Notes: generated by a model not told the origin, from the letters alone. 64,000 bases of DNA from Apodemus sylvaticus (GCF_947179515.1 NC_067473.1:83668013-83732012); one strand, 5' to 3'; positions 38,701-53,700 are shown, counted from the stretch's first letter. Numbers and translations are program-made.

Positions 38701-41700
38701 TTTCATTGTGTCCCATAAGTTTTGGTATACATGATGTGTCTTCATTTTCATTAAATTCTAAAAAGCCTTTAATTTCTTTCTTTATTTCTTCCTTGAACAA
38801 GTTATCATAATCAAGCAAGTAAAAGTCCTGTATACCAAGAACTTCAAATCTTTGAAGAAATAAATTGAAGAAGATATCAGAAAATGGGAAGATCTCCCAT
38901 ACTCATGGATCAGTAGGATTAACATGGGAAAAATGGCCATCTTTACCAAAAGCAATTTACAGATTCAACACAATTCCCATCAAAAGTTCAACTCAATTCT
39001 TTACATATCTTGAAAGAACAATTCTGAGCTTCACATGGAAAAACAACAACAAAACCCTAGGCTATCTTTTTAAAAAATCTTGTACAATAAAAGAACTTCT
39101 GGAGGTATCACCATTCCTAATTTCAAGTGGTACTGAACAGCAACAACAATATAAACTACATGGTACTGGCATAAAAACAGGATGAGCTACAGAATCTAAC
39201 TGAAGACACAGTAGTAAATACTATGAACACTTGATTATGTCAAGCCAAAATTATACAATGAAAAAAATAAAAGAACCTTCAACAAATGGTCTAAGTGGAT
39301 GGCTGCATGTGTAAGAATGCAAGGAGATCCATATTTATTACCCTGAACAAACTCAAGTACAAATGGATCAAAGACTCCAACATAAAACCAGATAAACTAA
39401 AACGAATAGAAGAGAAAATGGGGAATAGCCTTAAACATATTGGCACAGGAGAATACTTACTGAACAGAACATCAATAGCTCAAGCACTAAGATTAACAAG
39501 TAATAAATGGGACCTCAGGAAACTGAAAAGCTTCTGTAAGGAAAAGGACATCATCAAAAGGACAAAATGACAGCCTACAGAATGGGAAAAGATCTTCACC
39601 AACCCCACATCCCACAGTACTGATATCTAAAATATCTGAAGAACTCAACAAACCTAATGACACTTTAAAAAATGACAATACAAATCTAAACAGAATTCTC
39701 AACAGAGGAATCTCAATGGCCAAGAAGCACTTAAAGAAATGTTCAACATCCTTAGCCATCATAGAAGTAGAAATCAAAATGACTCTGATATTCCATCTTA
39801 CATCCATCAGAATAGCTAAGATCAAAAATTCAAGGTAAAATCATAATGGCATAGATGTAGAGTCAGGAGAACATCCTCCACAGTTGGTGGAAGTGCAAAC
39901 ATGGGAATTAATTTGGCCATTTCTCAGAAAACTTGGAACAGATCTACCTCAAGACCCAGCAATACCATCCTTGGGCATATACCCAAAGGAGTACCCATAC
40001 CACAAGGACACCTGCTCTACTATGCTCACAGAAGATTTATTCATAATATCCAGAAATTGGAAAACCTAGATGTCCCTCAACTGAAGAATGATGAAAGAAA
40101 CTGTGGTACATTTACACAATGGAGTATTACTCAGCTATTAAAAATAATGACATTATAAAATTTACAGGCAAATGAGTAGAACTAAAAAAGATCATCCTGA
40201 GTGAGGTAACCCCACCTACCAAGAATCCCTAGGACCAATTATCATTCTAAGTCCTTGATCCTACTAAGTCACCAAATCTGGCCTCTACCACGCTTGCCTC
40301 CACTTGTGACTGACCCCTTTAGTGTATAGAATTCAGTGAGTCCTCTGTAAGTTTCTAAAGATCACCAGTCGAAGCTGACAGAACTTTTGTGTAGTGAGTT
40401 TCATGAGAATGACTTCCATAGGCTAATGTGTTTGAACCCCTTTGGTCCCCAGCTGGTAGAACTATTTAGAAAGAATTAGGACATATGGCCTTGTAGAGGG
40501 TTGGGGGGTTGTCACTTGGGCTATGCTTTGAGGTTTTAAAAGTTCACTGTTTCTCTGCCACCTACATATGGATCAGGATATAAACTTTCAATTTCTGCTC
40601 TAGTGTCATGGCTGCTTGCCTGCTACCATACTACCTGCCATGATGATCATGAACTAACCCTTTGAAACTACAAGCAAGCCCCCAGTTAAATGCATTTCAC
40701 TATAAGTTGGGTTGGTCATGGTATCTCTTGGCAATAGAAGAGCAGCTAAGATGGAAGTTGATACCAGGAACTGGAATATTGCTATGACAATACTAACCAT
40801 TATAATTTAGAGCAGTGGTTCTCAACCTGTGGGTCACGACCCCTTGGTGGTGAGTCAAATAGCCTTTTCACAGGGGTCACATCAAATATCCTACATATCA
40901 GATATTTACATTGTGATTCATAATGGTAGGAAAATAACAGTTATGAAGTAGCAACAAAAGTCATTTTATCATTGGGGCCACCACAACATGAAGAACTGTA
41001 TTAAAGGGTTATACCATTAGGAAGGTTGAGAACCACTGTTTTAGAGGAGTATGGAAGACTTTGTTGCTTTAGATTAGGGAAGCAGTTGAACTCTGTAAGC
41101 AGGGCTTAATGGGCTATCCTAGTAAGAGCTGGAAAGCAATAGCAGTGAAAGCACTGTGGACTATGGAGGCCCAGCTCAAGAGGTTTCAGAGAGGAACAAT
41201 AGCAACTGGACTAGAGAACATTCTTGAGATATTCTGGGAAAATGTGGCTGCTTTTCATCCTTGTCCTAAAAATTTACCAAAGTCTAAATTGAAAAGTTTT
41301 AGAGTAATATCATTGGTAAAGATTTCAAAATAACCTAGCATTGACTGTTATATGATGAGCAGTGACTATCCTTATACAGATCTATAATGAAAAAGAGCAA
41401 GTAGGCAAGAAAAAAAAATAACAAAATGTATAATTTGAGGAGAAAAGGGGCACCAAGGAATGTAATGTTGGAACCAAATTCTATGATCAGGACATGAGAA
41501 GTTTGAAGAAATGCCTGAAGCTAAATAGAGTGGTACCCACAGGATGAAGTCCCTCCCAGCCAATCCTGTAATCTATAAAAGGAAATGACCAAGAGATTTT
41601 CCTAGCCTAACAAATAGTAACAAGTCAAAGCTGATGCAAATGTAATTTAGAGAAGTTGTGGAATCTTCCTCCACAGTTAATGTCTGGTATGTAGCAGAGG

Positions 41701-44700
41701 AGACTATGGAGGCCCAGAGAGGCCATTGCATAATCTGTGAATCACCTCCTCCAAGAAGCAGGAGGTGCCAGAGCAGTGGGATACCTACCATGGAGAGCTG
41801 AATACAGGAAGTGGATACAAGTCTAGAGGGAGAAGTGTCTTGTAGTCAGTGAAGCTGGAGGGACTGGGATATCTGAAAAGCTACGTAAACCGTTAGATGG
41901 ACATCAGACAGAGATGCAGAATTTGTAGTTTACTTGGCAGGGTTTCAGGGTTAATTTGGCTCATTGTTTCTTCACTATGCCCCTTTCTTCCCTTTTGGGA
42001 TGGTAATATAGTCTACACCATTATATGTTGGAAGTATGTGATCTGAGTTTTCCTGTTACAAAGGGTTAAAGTTGAAACTGTGTTGAGCATTAGTACACAC
42101 AACAAAACAGCTCAATGAAATTAAAGAGAAGAAACATAGAAAATAAATGGTGCAGTATGCACAAGAAAACACAAACATAAGGCTGACAGATTACAAAAAC
42201 TACCCAGGATTTTAAAACAGAATCCAATAAATGGATAGAAACATTCCCCCCCACCCCCGCAAAAAAACAAAAACAAACAAAACCCTTAGGCTTAAATGAA
42301 GATGAAATAGAAAAACCTATAACTCATTAGAAAATCAAAGGAAAGCCTTTCAAGAATAATGAACCAAGCAGGAGTCAAAATCAGAAAATCAGGATTCAAC
42401 TATAAAGGATCTAGTTCAAAAAAGTAAAGAATATGAAAAAATTGAAAACACATAGGAACAGAACATACAGAAAATGTGCGTATGGCACCATAAAAAGAGC
42501 AAACCTACAAATTACAAGAAAAAAATGAGGGAGAAGAATCCCAGATCAATGGTATAGGCAAAATGTTCAATAAGATCATAGAAGAAAACTTCACCCAAAC
42601 TAAGTAAAGACTCATGCATGAAGGACACAGAACACCAAATAGACAAAAGCAGGAAAAACACACCTCCTGGCATGTCATAGTTAAAACACTAACTATACAG
42701 AACAAAGAAAGTATATTAAAAGCTTCATAAGAAAAACTATAATCCACAAATAAAGGAAAACCCATAAGCATAACAGCTGATTTCTCGATGGAAACTATGA
42801 GACAGAGGAGCCTGAAGCAATGCATTTCAAATTAAAAGTCTATGACAGACAACCTAGAGTAATATCCAGCAAACTGCCTGCCATAATTGAAGAAATAAAA
42901 AAAATTCCATGATATAAACAGCCTAAACAAATCTATGTCCAACAAACCAAACTTAAAGGAATTATAAGGAGCAGAATGTCAGGCTGAAGAACAGAATGAG
43001 CAAAGCAGAGACACTGTAGAAAGATGGGATGCCCAAGGAAACTGTAGAAAGATCGGATGTCCAGAGAGAGTATAGAAAGATGGGATGCCCAGGGAAAGTA
43101 TAGAAAGAAGTGATGCCCAGAGAGACTGTAGAAAGATGGGATACTGTAATTTCTAAAACAATAAGTACCACTGAGAACACAAACACAAACAAACCCAAAA
43201 AATTCAATACCACAATAGCAGGAACCAACACAAACATTTCAATACTAACTTTAAATGTTAATATCCTTAATTCTGCAATCAAAAGACATAGGCTGACTGA
43301 ATAAACAAACAATAATCAATGTAAGTTATCTACAAGAAACACTCTAAAACATGTTAAGAGGAAAAGGAAAGCCAAATGTGCTCCAATTAAACAAAGCCAG
43401 AAAATACCCTAGCATTACTATCCAATGTAAATATTATATCAAAGAATAAAAATACCACTTTAAAACTAACAGGAAAAGTCTCTAAATCTGTAGGTGAATC
43501 ATCAGCACTTTAATCAGGCTTTACTCTACTTCCTGAGAATAAGGGCTATCATCTTTGATACCTCACTTAGCTATGAAAATGTTCTGCCTACCTGGTACTG
43601 TTAAGTAGCTAGTTAGATGTTAGTGGGCCTGGAGGACATTAGAGCTGGACTCCTCCTGATTAACATCTTGTAAAAGCAAGTCTAAAACTAATTTATTATT
43701 CAAAAGAATAAAACTTTAGTCATATTTCCAGCCCTAGTGAGAGATGCAACATAATGACTTTCCCAGTATTCCATTAGGAGAAAATTATCTAAGCCTTGCT
43801 CCAGGAGCCCTAAATATAGCAGGGTTACTCTCTGGCAGGTACACAGAAAAGGGACAAAATGAGCCCCAAGTGCCTTTCTCCAATAGTCAGGCCAAACAGA
43901 TTGGTCAATATCCTAAGCAGGAAAGACCCCTCAGAAAAATCTGTTTTAGAAATAGTATAAACTTGGCCTAAGACATAGGTTGCACAATGACCCCTTTGTC
44001 CATTGCTCACTCTGACCCTTTCACAATAGGTTAAAGTATTAAACAATCCCTTTAGCCACCATCTACTTTTTATTCCATTGAGAATGTGCTCAACTTTAAT
44101 CTGCGATAAATACTTGCTATTTCCTAAACTATATTCTGTGCATCTCATCTGAATTCCTTCATTATACATTGTGAGAACCAGGAAAAAAGATTCTAGTGTT
44201 AGAATAGTAAAAATGTAAAATTACTTACAACTTTTTAATTTTGAAATCATACTTTTTGTCCTGAATGCTTGCCTTTAAGCCAGCATTCTTCTCTGTGTGT
44301 GTGACTAAGGATGCAATGTGACAAACCATCTCAAACTCTTTGTTTAAATGTTAAGACTTTTTGTTTAAATGTTAGAAAATCCATCACTAAAATAAAAATA
44401 TTCATGTGTATAAATAATTTAATTAAAATTATTTGAATCAAATTAAGTATAAACAACAAAGTAATTGTTTATGAAATAGACCAAGGAAACCATTTAATCA
44501 CAACGTGTCGCAAAGAAAAATAAAAAAAAGACTAAAATCAATAAAATTAATCATAAAGTAGACCTTTTCTTGCCATTTGCACGGCTGTACATTAGATTAC
44601 ATAAATAATGTTATAAAAATACTACATATTAAATATCAAACCATCAGACAGTATATTTCTTCAGCAACAAAATTATAAAACATCTTATAATAAAACTGTC

Positions 44701-47700
44701 TAATGTTTCAGAGGTATAAAACAGGAGAGAATGTCAACGTCTCAGCTTATACCCCATAGTCAGGAATGAACGCAGAGGTTACTACCCACCTGTCCAGCCA
44801 GTATACGCAGAGCAATCATGAGGATCAGCTGTCTTCAGACCTTCTTCCATCTGCTGCAGAAGATCTTTGATTTTAGTCTGAATACGCTTTATGAAATTGG
44901 GAACAATCTAAAAATCAAAGGGAAAAAATGAATAAATTGCACAAAAAGAGAACATCATGAAACCAGGAGAAAGCTGCACTAGACAGGAGAGAAATGACCT
45001 TATTTGGCATATCTTAGGTGACTAGAACCTATTCCCGTTCTTTGGAATTAATGTTTTAATGAAACAATGCCTTATATGGATTATAACTCTTAAATATTAT
45101 CACAAAGAATAATTTGCAGAAATCAAGGGTAGGGAACAAAAGAAAAGCAAATGATTTGACTGCGAAACATTTTTTTTAGTCCATATAAGGAACTTCAGAA
45201 AAATTGGGTGATAGTTAATTTAGAATGTCAACTTGACTGGATTTAAAATCATCTAGGAAAATTGCCAATGAGTGTGTCTGTGAGGACAATTGTAAGTAGG
45301 TTTAACTGAAAGGAAATCCACCATCATTTGGGTGGCAGTCACCCAGGAAGAGTCAACTGAATGCCAGCATTCTTCTCTGTGTGTGTGTGACTAAGGATGC
45401 AATGTGACAAACCATCTCAAACTCTTTCTCTCCCAGGGACGTTCCTTCTTGCCATAGTACTTAAATAAAATTAGCAAACAAAGCCAGACCTAGCAGCACT
45501 TGCCTTTAAGTCTGGCACGTGGGAGGTAGAGAAAAATGACAAAAGAGTTCAATGCCAGCTTTAGCTACATAGTAAGTTCAAGATTGAGCTGGGCTCTGTC
45601 AGGCCCTGTCTCAAGCGAAAAGCAAAAAACAAAGGGTTCCTACTGTCCCATCTGCCCTCACACTATCCCTTTTTAGTCAAAGACTATACACACGCACACA
45701 CCTTCAAGATCCTGTTAGCCCATATGTCATTGTACAACCTCAGTGAGGTCAGAGACTACATGCCCAGCAACTCACACATGTACTTGGGCCATTCCACTGA
45801 GACCAGGAATTGTGTGCCAACTCATCTATTAACTTCCACTGCCACCACTTATCATCAGTCTATGCTCACGAAGCCAGAAAAGCTCGCCTGCAGCCTGACT
45901 CCTCCCAACCCACACACCCTTCAAACACCCTCCATGAAAAGTAAAACCTGTCCCCTGGCTCCCACTGATCTGTGCAGCATCAACAAATTCCCATGAGGTT
46001 TGAAACTAGACTACAACCAACTAACCAAGGTTCCTTAGCAGAAAGTAACTACAGCTACCAACCTACAAGCAAACAGCCATTTTCTCTACAACTTAATTTC
46101 AAATAGCACACAGTATTTAGCCAAGCCCAAAGAAGCTAAGTCTACAAGGAACATAAAGCTCAAGCATATATTCAACACAGAGGAACTCATTCAAAAGTAA
46201 GTTCCAAACAGAAGCATCAGCCAGAAAAACAGTCTGAACCACATTAGGACATAGCAGGAGTCAAAAACAAATCAGGCGTAGGGGCCAGAAGTGTAGCAAG
46301 ATGGATACTGGTCCAGAAATGTCCTTAGAAACAGAGAATACAGATATGAGACCATCCATTACAGAGCAACTCCTGGCAGTGAGTCAAGGCTTCTAAGAAG
46401 TAGAAAAAATGTGCAGGGTGTCAGGTAGAACCAAGGAATCAGGGATCCAACTGATGGAGTCAGAAACACTACACTAAGAGAAGGTCTACAGACAGAGCAC
46501 ACTGCCCTGAACAGTCTAAACATGGAAAATAAACACCTCAAATATGCTGCAACCTGATCTTCATGGCAAATATACCCACCTCAAAGAAGAAATAGGATAA
46601 AACAAATAACAATCAACTAACAAATTCCTGAGTTCAAGCCCCAGTGTAAAAGCACAGTCTCAGAGAAGACACCAGAAGGTAGAAAGATCCTCTGTGCTCA
46701 TAGATAGGTAGAAGTAATACAGTAAAAATGGCCATCCTACCAAAGGCACTCTAAAGCTTGATGCACTTTGATAAAAATTCCAAAATAATCCCTCATAAAA
46801 ACTGAAAAAAATTAATTTTCAACTTCATATAGAAACACAAAATTCAGGATAGCTAAACTAATCCTGACTAATAAAAAGAACTGCTTGAAGGTATCACCAT
46901 CCCCAACCTCGAAGTGTACTATGGAGATATATATTAGTAAAAATAACGTAGTACTGGCCTAAGAACAAACACGATGATTAATTGAATAGAACTGAAGACC
47001 CAGATATAAATCCCCACAGCTATGGACAACTGACTTTTGATAACAAAGCCAGAAATACACATTGGAAAGAAGAGAGAGAGAGAGAGCATCTTTGAGAATT
47101 TGTGCTGGTCAACCTGAACAGCTACATGTAGAACTCTATGTTTGAATCTATAGTCCATTTTTCAGGCGAGTTTTTGACTCTGTTTTAGAGTTCTTTGAAT
47201 ATTTGGATATTAATCCTCTGTCAAATGTATCGCTAGCAGAGACCTCGCCCACTGTAAATTTTCCTGTTCACTGTCCAGAAGCTGTTTAGTTATATGTGGT
47301 TCCACTTGTTAATTGCAGGTCTTAACTCCTGGGCAAACGGAGTCCCATTCAGAAAGTCCTTTCCAACACCAGTATTTTGTAAGGCAATGCTTACAGTCTT
47401 TGTTTCCCTTAGGCAACACAAGTATATAGACTGGAGTTAAAACAGAAACCAGATTTTGCTTTTTAAAGTACCATGGAGTGGCATGGATGGAGCAGTATAG
47501 AGGGGAATCATAGGATACAGTGATATCTATGAATAAAACAAAATAAACAAGGAACAGAAAAACAAAAGAGACAAAGGAAAAGCACAAGAAACACATATAG
47601 ATGTGGAGACAGGTATGCTGGCACACACAGAAATCCCCTAAAAACATAGAATTAGAAACTATAATATGAGCAAAATAATAAGCAAAAGACATGTAGGGTA

Positions 47701-50700
47701 AGAAAAAGAAAAAGGGGAAAGCTTCCAAAGCATTATGGGGGAAAACAAACAAACAAAAGGGGAAAATCTTTAAAAATTAGTTTATTTTGTATTGACCATC
47801 TACTGCTAGACACAGGGCCTGCCTGGCCTAACAGCGGTATATCCTGTGAGACTCACGGAAAAGTAACATTTCACTTGTAATCATCAATTACAGCCTACTT
47901 CTGGGTTAGAGAGAGGGGCATGTGTCCACTTCTTCCAGCACTAGGACCTCATCCACATAGGCCCTGTGCATGCTGCCATTGTCTCTGTGACTTCACATGT
48001 GTATCAGTACTGCTGTACTGAAAGCTTTGTTTCCTTGGTGTTCTCCATCCACTCTTGGCTCTTACATTCTTTCTGCATCTTCTTCTGCAGAGTTTCCTTA
48101 GCTCTAGGAGAGGAAATGGATGGTGATGTCCCATTGAGGACCAAGTACTCTAAGGTCTCTCATTCTCTACACACTCTCTAGGTGTGTCTTTGTATTTATT
48201 CCCATCTTCTGTAGGAGGAAGCTTCTCTAGTGATGGCTTTAGTGACACTGATCTATGAATGTGGCTCAATATTATTAAAGGATCATTTTGCTAGATCCCT
48301 TTAGCAGAATTATAGTATTACGTTTTCCCCAAGTCCATGCCCTATCTAGTCTTAGATTCTTGGCCACCTCAGCAGATTTGGGTATGGCTGTGGCAGGATT
48401 TTCCCTGTCTAATTAATTTAAATACTAGTGTAGTAGGAGGCCTGTGATTGGACAGGAAAAAGGGAGATGGAGACAGAGAAGACAGGTAAGGGAGAAGGAA
48501 GCAAGATGGAGGACGAACAGGATGACTCAGTTTCTGAGTGGTTTCAAAGAACCACAGGTAGATATAATATCATATAGGGATAGAATAATTGGGGTAACTT
48601 ATCTAATCTAGGTGGGCAGCTTGTACCATTATCAACTGGCCCTGAATTTATTGTGTGGGCATCTTGTGTATTGAGAGTTTATTGATATATAAATCTGACT
48701 GATTAATTAAAAGCATCTAGAGTTTTGATTTACTGGCTTACTGGAATGTGGGACCACTGATCAGAGGGGATTTATGGCTGAGAAGGTACAGGTAACACTG
48801 AGACAAGCAAACTGGAGCTGGGAAGACTGCGATCAGTGGAGGCAGCGGAACCTGCCGCCACAGTGGTGGAGAGTATCTGGGTGTAGCAGGGGAACTTGCC
48901 ATTCTTTTTTAATATTTCATGCAACATATAGGTTCCTTCTCATGGAGTGGGCCTTAAATCTAATCAGAGAGTGGTTGGTTACTCCCACAAAGTTTGTGCC
49001 ATTATTGCACTAAAGCTACCTGCATATAGATCACTATTGCAGATCAAAGGGTTTGTAGCCAGGTTGGTGTTTACTTTTCTCCTTTGGTAGTGTGCAAAGT
49101 CCCTTCTAGTACCATGAACACTAGTCCACAGGGGGAAGGCTCTAGATGGGCATTTAAGATAGTCTTGAATTCAATAAGTTATATAGGTATTATCTGAAGC
49201 AACAGGTAGAGAGCAACCAATCACCTTAGCAATAGCCTGGATCATTTGGGGATTTTTATGGGGCCCCTTCAGGTAACGACTCAGTTAGATATAACCAATT
49301 CTGGGAATGGGAGACTTCATTTGGTGATGAGATATCCAGTTGGGGTTCCATCTCTCCCCCTGCCAATTATATGTTATTTAGATTACCACTGTATATATAT
49401 ATTTAGGAAGCCTCAACTATATTAGATTTCCATATATCCACTCAAGTGGCCCTTAATTTCAGCTCTCTCTTTCCCCATATTTCCTCCCTCATAACTCTCA
49501 TCCCTCCTCCTCCCTGCTAATTCTCCTGGTCCACTTCCCCACCCCCAACCCTATTTATCCATAACTATGTGTTCTATTTCCGCTGCCTACAGTGATCAAA
49601 TCATCCATACCCTCATTCTATGAATAACCTCTGTGGTTACAGGGATTATAGACTGCTTATCAAATACTTCACAGCTATTATCCACATATAAGTAAATATA
49701 TACCAGATTTGGTGTTTATGTATGAATTACTTAACTCAGAGTATTTTTTCTAGCTCTCTCTCCATTTATCCTCAAACTTCACGATTCCACTGATTTAACG
49801 ACTGAGTGACAGTCCATGGTGCAAGTGTACCATCTTTTCTTTCTCTGCTCATCTGCTCACACGCATCTAGGTTGTTTCCAATCCCTGGCTATTATGAGCA
49901 GAGCAGCAATGCACATGGTTGAGTAAATGTCTCTGTGGAAGAATACAGGGTCCTTTGGGTATGTGCCCAAGAGTGGTATACCCCAGTCTTCAGGTATATC
50001 TAGTCTCAGCTTCTTGAGGAACTGACACACTGATTCCCATGCTGGGTGCCGGCTCCATAGCTCATTCCCAACAGTGGTGGATACGTGTTTTCCTGACTCT
50101 ACTCCCTTGCCAACATGAGCTGTCATTTATTTTATTGAGGTTGGAAATTCTGACTGGTGTAAGATGGAATCTCAAATTTCTTTTGATTTGCATTCCCCTG
50201 ATGACTGAAAATGTCAAACATTTACTTGAGTGTTTCTCAACCATTTGTTTCCTCTTTTGAGAACACTGTTTGCGTTTGGATCTGTGCCCATTTTTAATGG
50301 GGTTATTGTTTCTTTTTGTTCAGTTTATTGAAAATAGATTTTTTTCATACATATATTTCATAATACATTCTGATTGGTGCCCCCCACTCCTCTCAGTTCT
50401 TTTCCATTTCTCCTCCTACTTGGATCCAAATCCTTTCTGTTTCTTACTAGAAAACAAAGATCTAAGGAATAATAAAGAAATACAGTAAGATAAAACAAAA
50501 ACAAACATATCAGAGAAGGACAAAATGACCAAATAAGAAAAAGAGCCAAAGAAAAAGCATAAGAAATGCATAGACACACACACACACACATACACACACA
50601 CAGGAAAATAAAAATATTAAGTGAAGCCATCAGCCAATAGCCTGCCAACCACTATGAGAAGGAGGTGAGAAGACCGTCTTTACCTTAGTAAGCTTTAAAA

Positions 50701-53700
50701 TAACTGCATCTTCATGACAAACTCTGAGTCAGAACCACACAGCTAACTGCAATATTGTGAGGATCTGGATTCCTCACCCTCAGACACTGTGTGAGGTAAG
50801 TGTTTAAAAGTTGCTAAATTCAGGTAATTTATTATCCAGCATCAGACAGCCACTACCCAGAGCCTTGTCCTTACGTGCTCTCTCAGTCCTCACAGTACAG
50901 GTTGTTCTCATATCTGCTATTCCTATATTCTCTAGAGTTCTCTTAACTTCTTAGGAGACATTCTTCATTACGCCAATCTCATTATAGTTAATAACAATTC
51001 CTTACATTAATTTTCCGCTATCAAATTTGGTACAGTTTTCCTCCTCTGATTCGATCCTCACAAAATACCATGTAAAACTAATGCTGCTAGTTAAAAAAAA
51101 AAAAGAAAACAAACAAGCAAAAAGCATATACATTTCAACTCTGAACTAGATGAACACAAGCAATTCAAGATATTTGTTACAGAGAGAACCTACTGCTATA
51201 CTGGATAACTGCTTTCATAATATTTGGCCCTATCCCTTCTCATTTTACTGTCTCATTTTCATTTTCAAGGACAAGATAATTTCCATTTCACCTTTTCTTT
51301 AGGTCATAATCACTACATTGGTATGATACTGTCTTCATTCCTGTTCTATTGCTGTGAAGAGATGTCATGACTGAGGCTACTTATAAAAGCTTTTAACTGG
51401 GGGTGTTGCTTACAGATTCAGATGGTCAGTCCCTTTCCCTTTATGGCAGACAGCATGGCAGGCAGGCATGGTGCTAGAGCAGTACCAGAGAGCTTATATC
51501 CTAATCCAGAGGCAGGAGGCAGAGAAAGAGTGAGACTGGACATGGCCTGAACTTTTGAAACTTCAAAGCCCATCCCAGTGATAGACCTCCTCCAACAAGG
51601 CCACACCTTCTAAGCCTTCCTAAACAGTCCACCACCTGGGAGCAAGCATTCAAATATAGGAGCCTGTAGGGATCATTTTTATTCAAACCACCACAGATAC
51701 TAACCAATTTATCATTTAACTGTTTATAGATATCACAAGTCTTGTTGTTTATTTGTGAGTTTTCTTTTTTAGTAAATTTGGTGTTTTTTAAATATCAAAA
51801 TCACATTTACCCAGAGATAAAAGATAAAAAGAAAACTACTCAATCTCAGTACTTTAAATAGGACTAAATCTTCTTTGAAAGTAAAAGTCACCTGCTCTCC
51901 ATATCAACACAGTATTCACTGTTCTCCTGGGTACAGTCACTCCACCAGACAGTTATCAGCATTCTTCACTTTGCAGTGGGCATTTTCCCCAAAGATATGT
52001 ATTTTAAAAGCAATGGATAGTAAATGTGAATAATGCATTTTTAAAACGTTGCCATAGGTTTTAGTTGTAAAAAAAAATTTCATCACTAAGTCAGGGATGA
52101 AAACACACAAGAAAGAGAAAATCACAGACCCAACTCTCTAATGAACATAGATGTGAAAATTCTCAATAAAATATTTGGAAACTAAACATAAGTTCAGATA
52201 AACAGGATATTCACTATGGTCAAGTTGGTTTCATTCCACAGATAAACAGTTGGCTCATCATACATAAGTAAATATAATTCATCATATGAAGATGGAAATC
52301 AAGGTATCATCTAGCCTTTAACAAAATTCAACCCTGTCTCGTGATAAAAATCATGGAAAGCCTAAGGAATCGTGGAAAAGTTATATATGATAAACCTACA
52401 TCCAATATCAAACTAAATGACAAAAACTTAAGACAATCCCGCAAAAATCATGAATATAACATATTTTCATGCTCTACATTTCATGTCAGTGTGTGTGAAT
52501 TCTTAGCTTAGGTAATAAGACAAAGAAGGAAACAAAGCAATAGCAATTAAAAAAAAAGCCAAAAGTATCTCTATTAGCAGATGATCAATCCTATGCATAA
52601 GTGATCCTAGAGACTCCACAAAAACAAACAAACAAACAAAATCTCTTGAGAACTGATAAGCACTTTCCACAATATGGCAGTATATAAATTTAACACACAA
52701 AATCCAGTAGCATCCAATTTCTATATACCAATGACAAGCATACTGAAAAAGAAAAGTAGGGAATTAAACCAATTCACAATACAGAAACACACACACACAC
52801 ACACAGGTATGCACACACAAAATACCCAGGAATGAATCTAAGGACATTAAAGACTTCTACAGTAAAAACTTTAAGACCCCAAGGAAACTGAAGATACTAG
52901 AAAATGGGAACAGCTGCCATGCATATGGATTGGAAACATAAATATTACCATCCTATCAAATAACCATCCTATCAAAAGTAATCTACAGATTTGCTGCAAA
53001 TCCTCATCAAATTTCAAGCAACATGTTACAGAAATAGAACATATAATGCTAAAATTTATACTGAAACTTGACACAGACAGCTAAACCAATCCTGAACAAA
53101 AAGAGTACTGCTATAGGAAACACCACAGCTGACTTCAAAACATCATGCTGCTGGAACAAAGACAGGCATGTAGATCAATGGAATACAAAAGCAAACTCGG
53201 GTATGAGTCCATGTGGAGTACAGCTCCACGATTTTTTGACAAAAATTCCAAAATCCTCAGTGGAAAAAACAGGGCTTCCTATCCAAATAGTGCTGTGTAA
53301 GGAGGAGATGAAGACTTGAGTGGATATGTATTGTTGACATGAACATGGTCATGTCAAGAACCCCAGTGACTCAGACCATGTGGACTGCACAGCCTTCCCT
53401 GAGTATGGATCAGAGAAACAGCAAAGCCTTACTTGTTTCAAGTATGAACGTTGTTAATGTTTGCAAAGCATCATGTACCTTCCTACTTGAATAACTCTAG
53501 CCTGATTGCTCCCTTGCAGAGAGAGACTCCCCACAAAGACTAGCCAACCCACCTCCTCATTCAGCTGTATATAGTAAACCCACCTCCTCACTCAGGTCTA
53601 TATAATAAACGCACTAGCTGCTGAAAACAGCTTTTCTGAGTTTCTGTTGTTTCTCCATTCCCCTCCATTGCTCCATCAGGTCAATCCCAAAGCAGTGAAG

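Noticed and set aside
38620..39000. Twin priming for the L1 inversion at 38817
   Set aside because: Both sides contain the ORF2 C-terminal region, so a single inverted element cannot account for them; two insertions are more likely.
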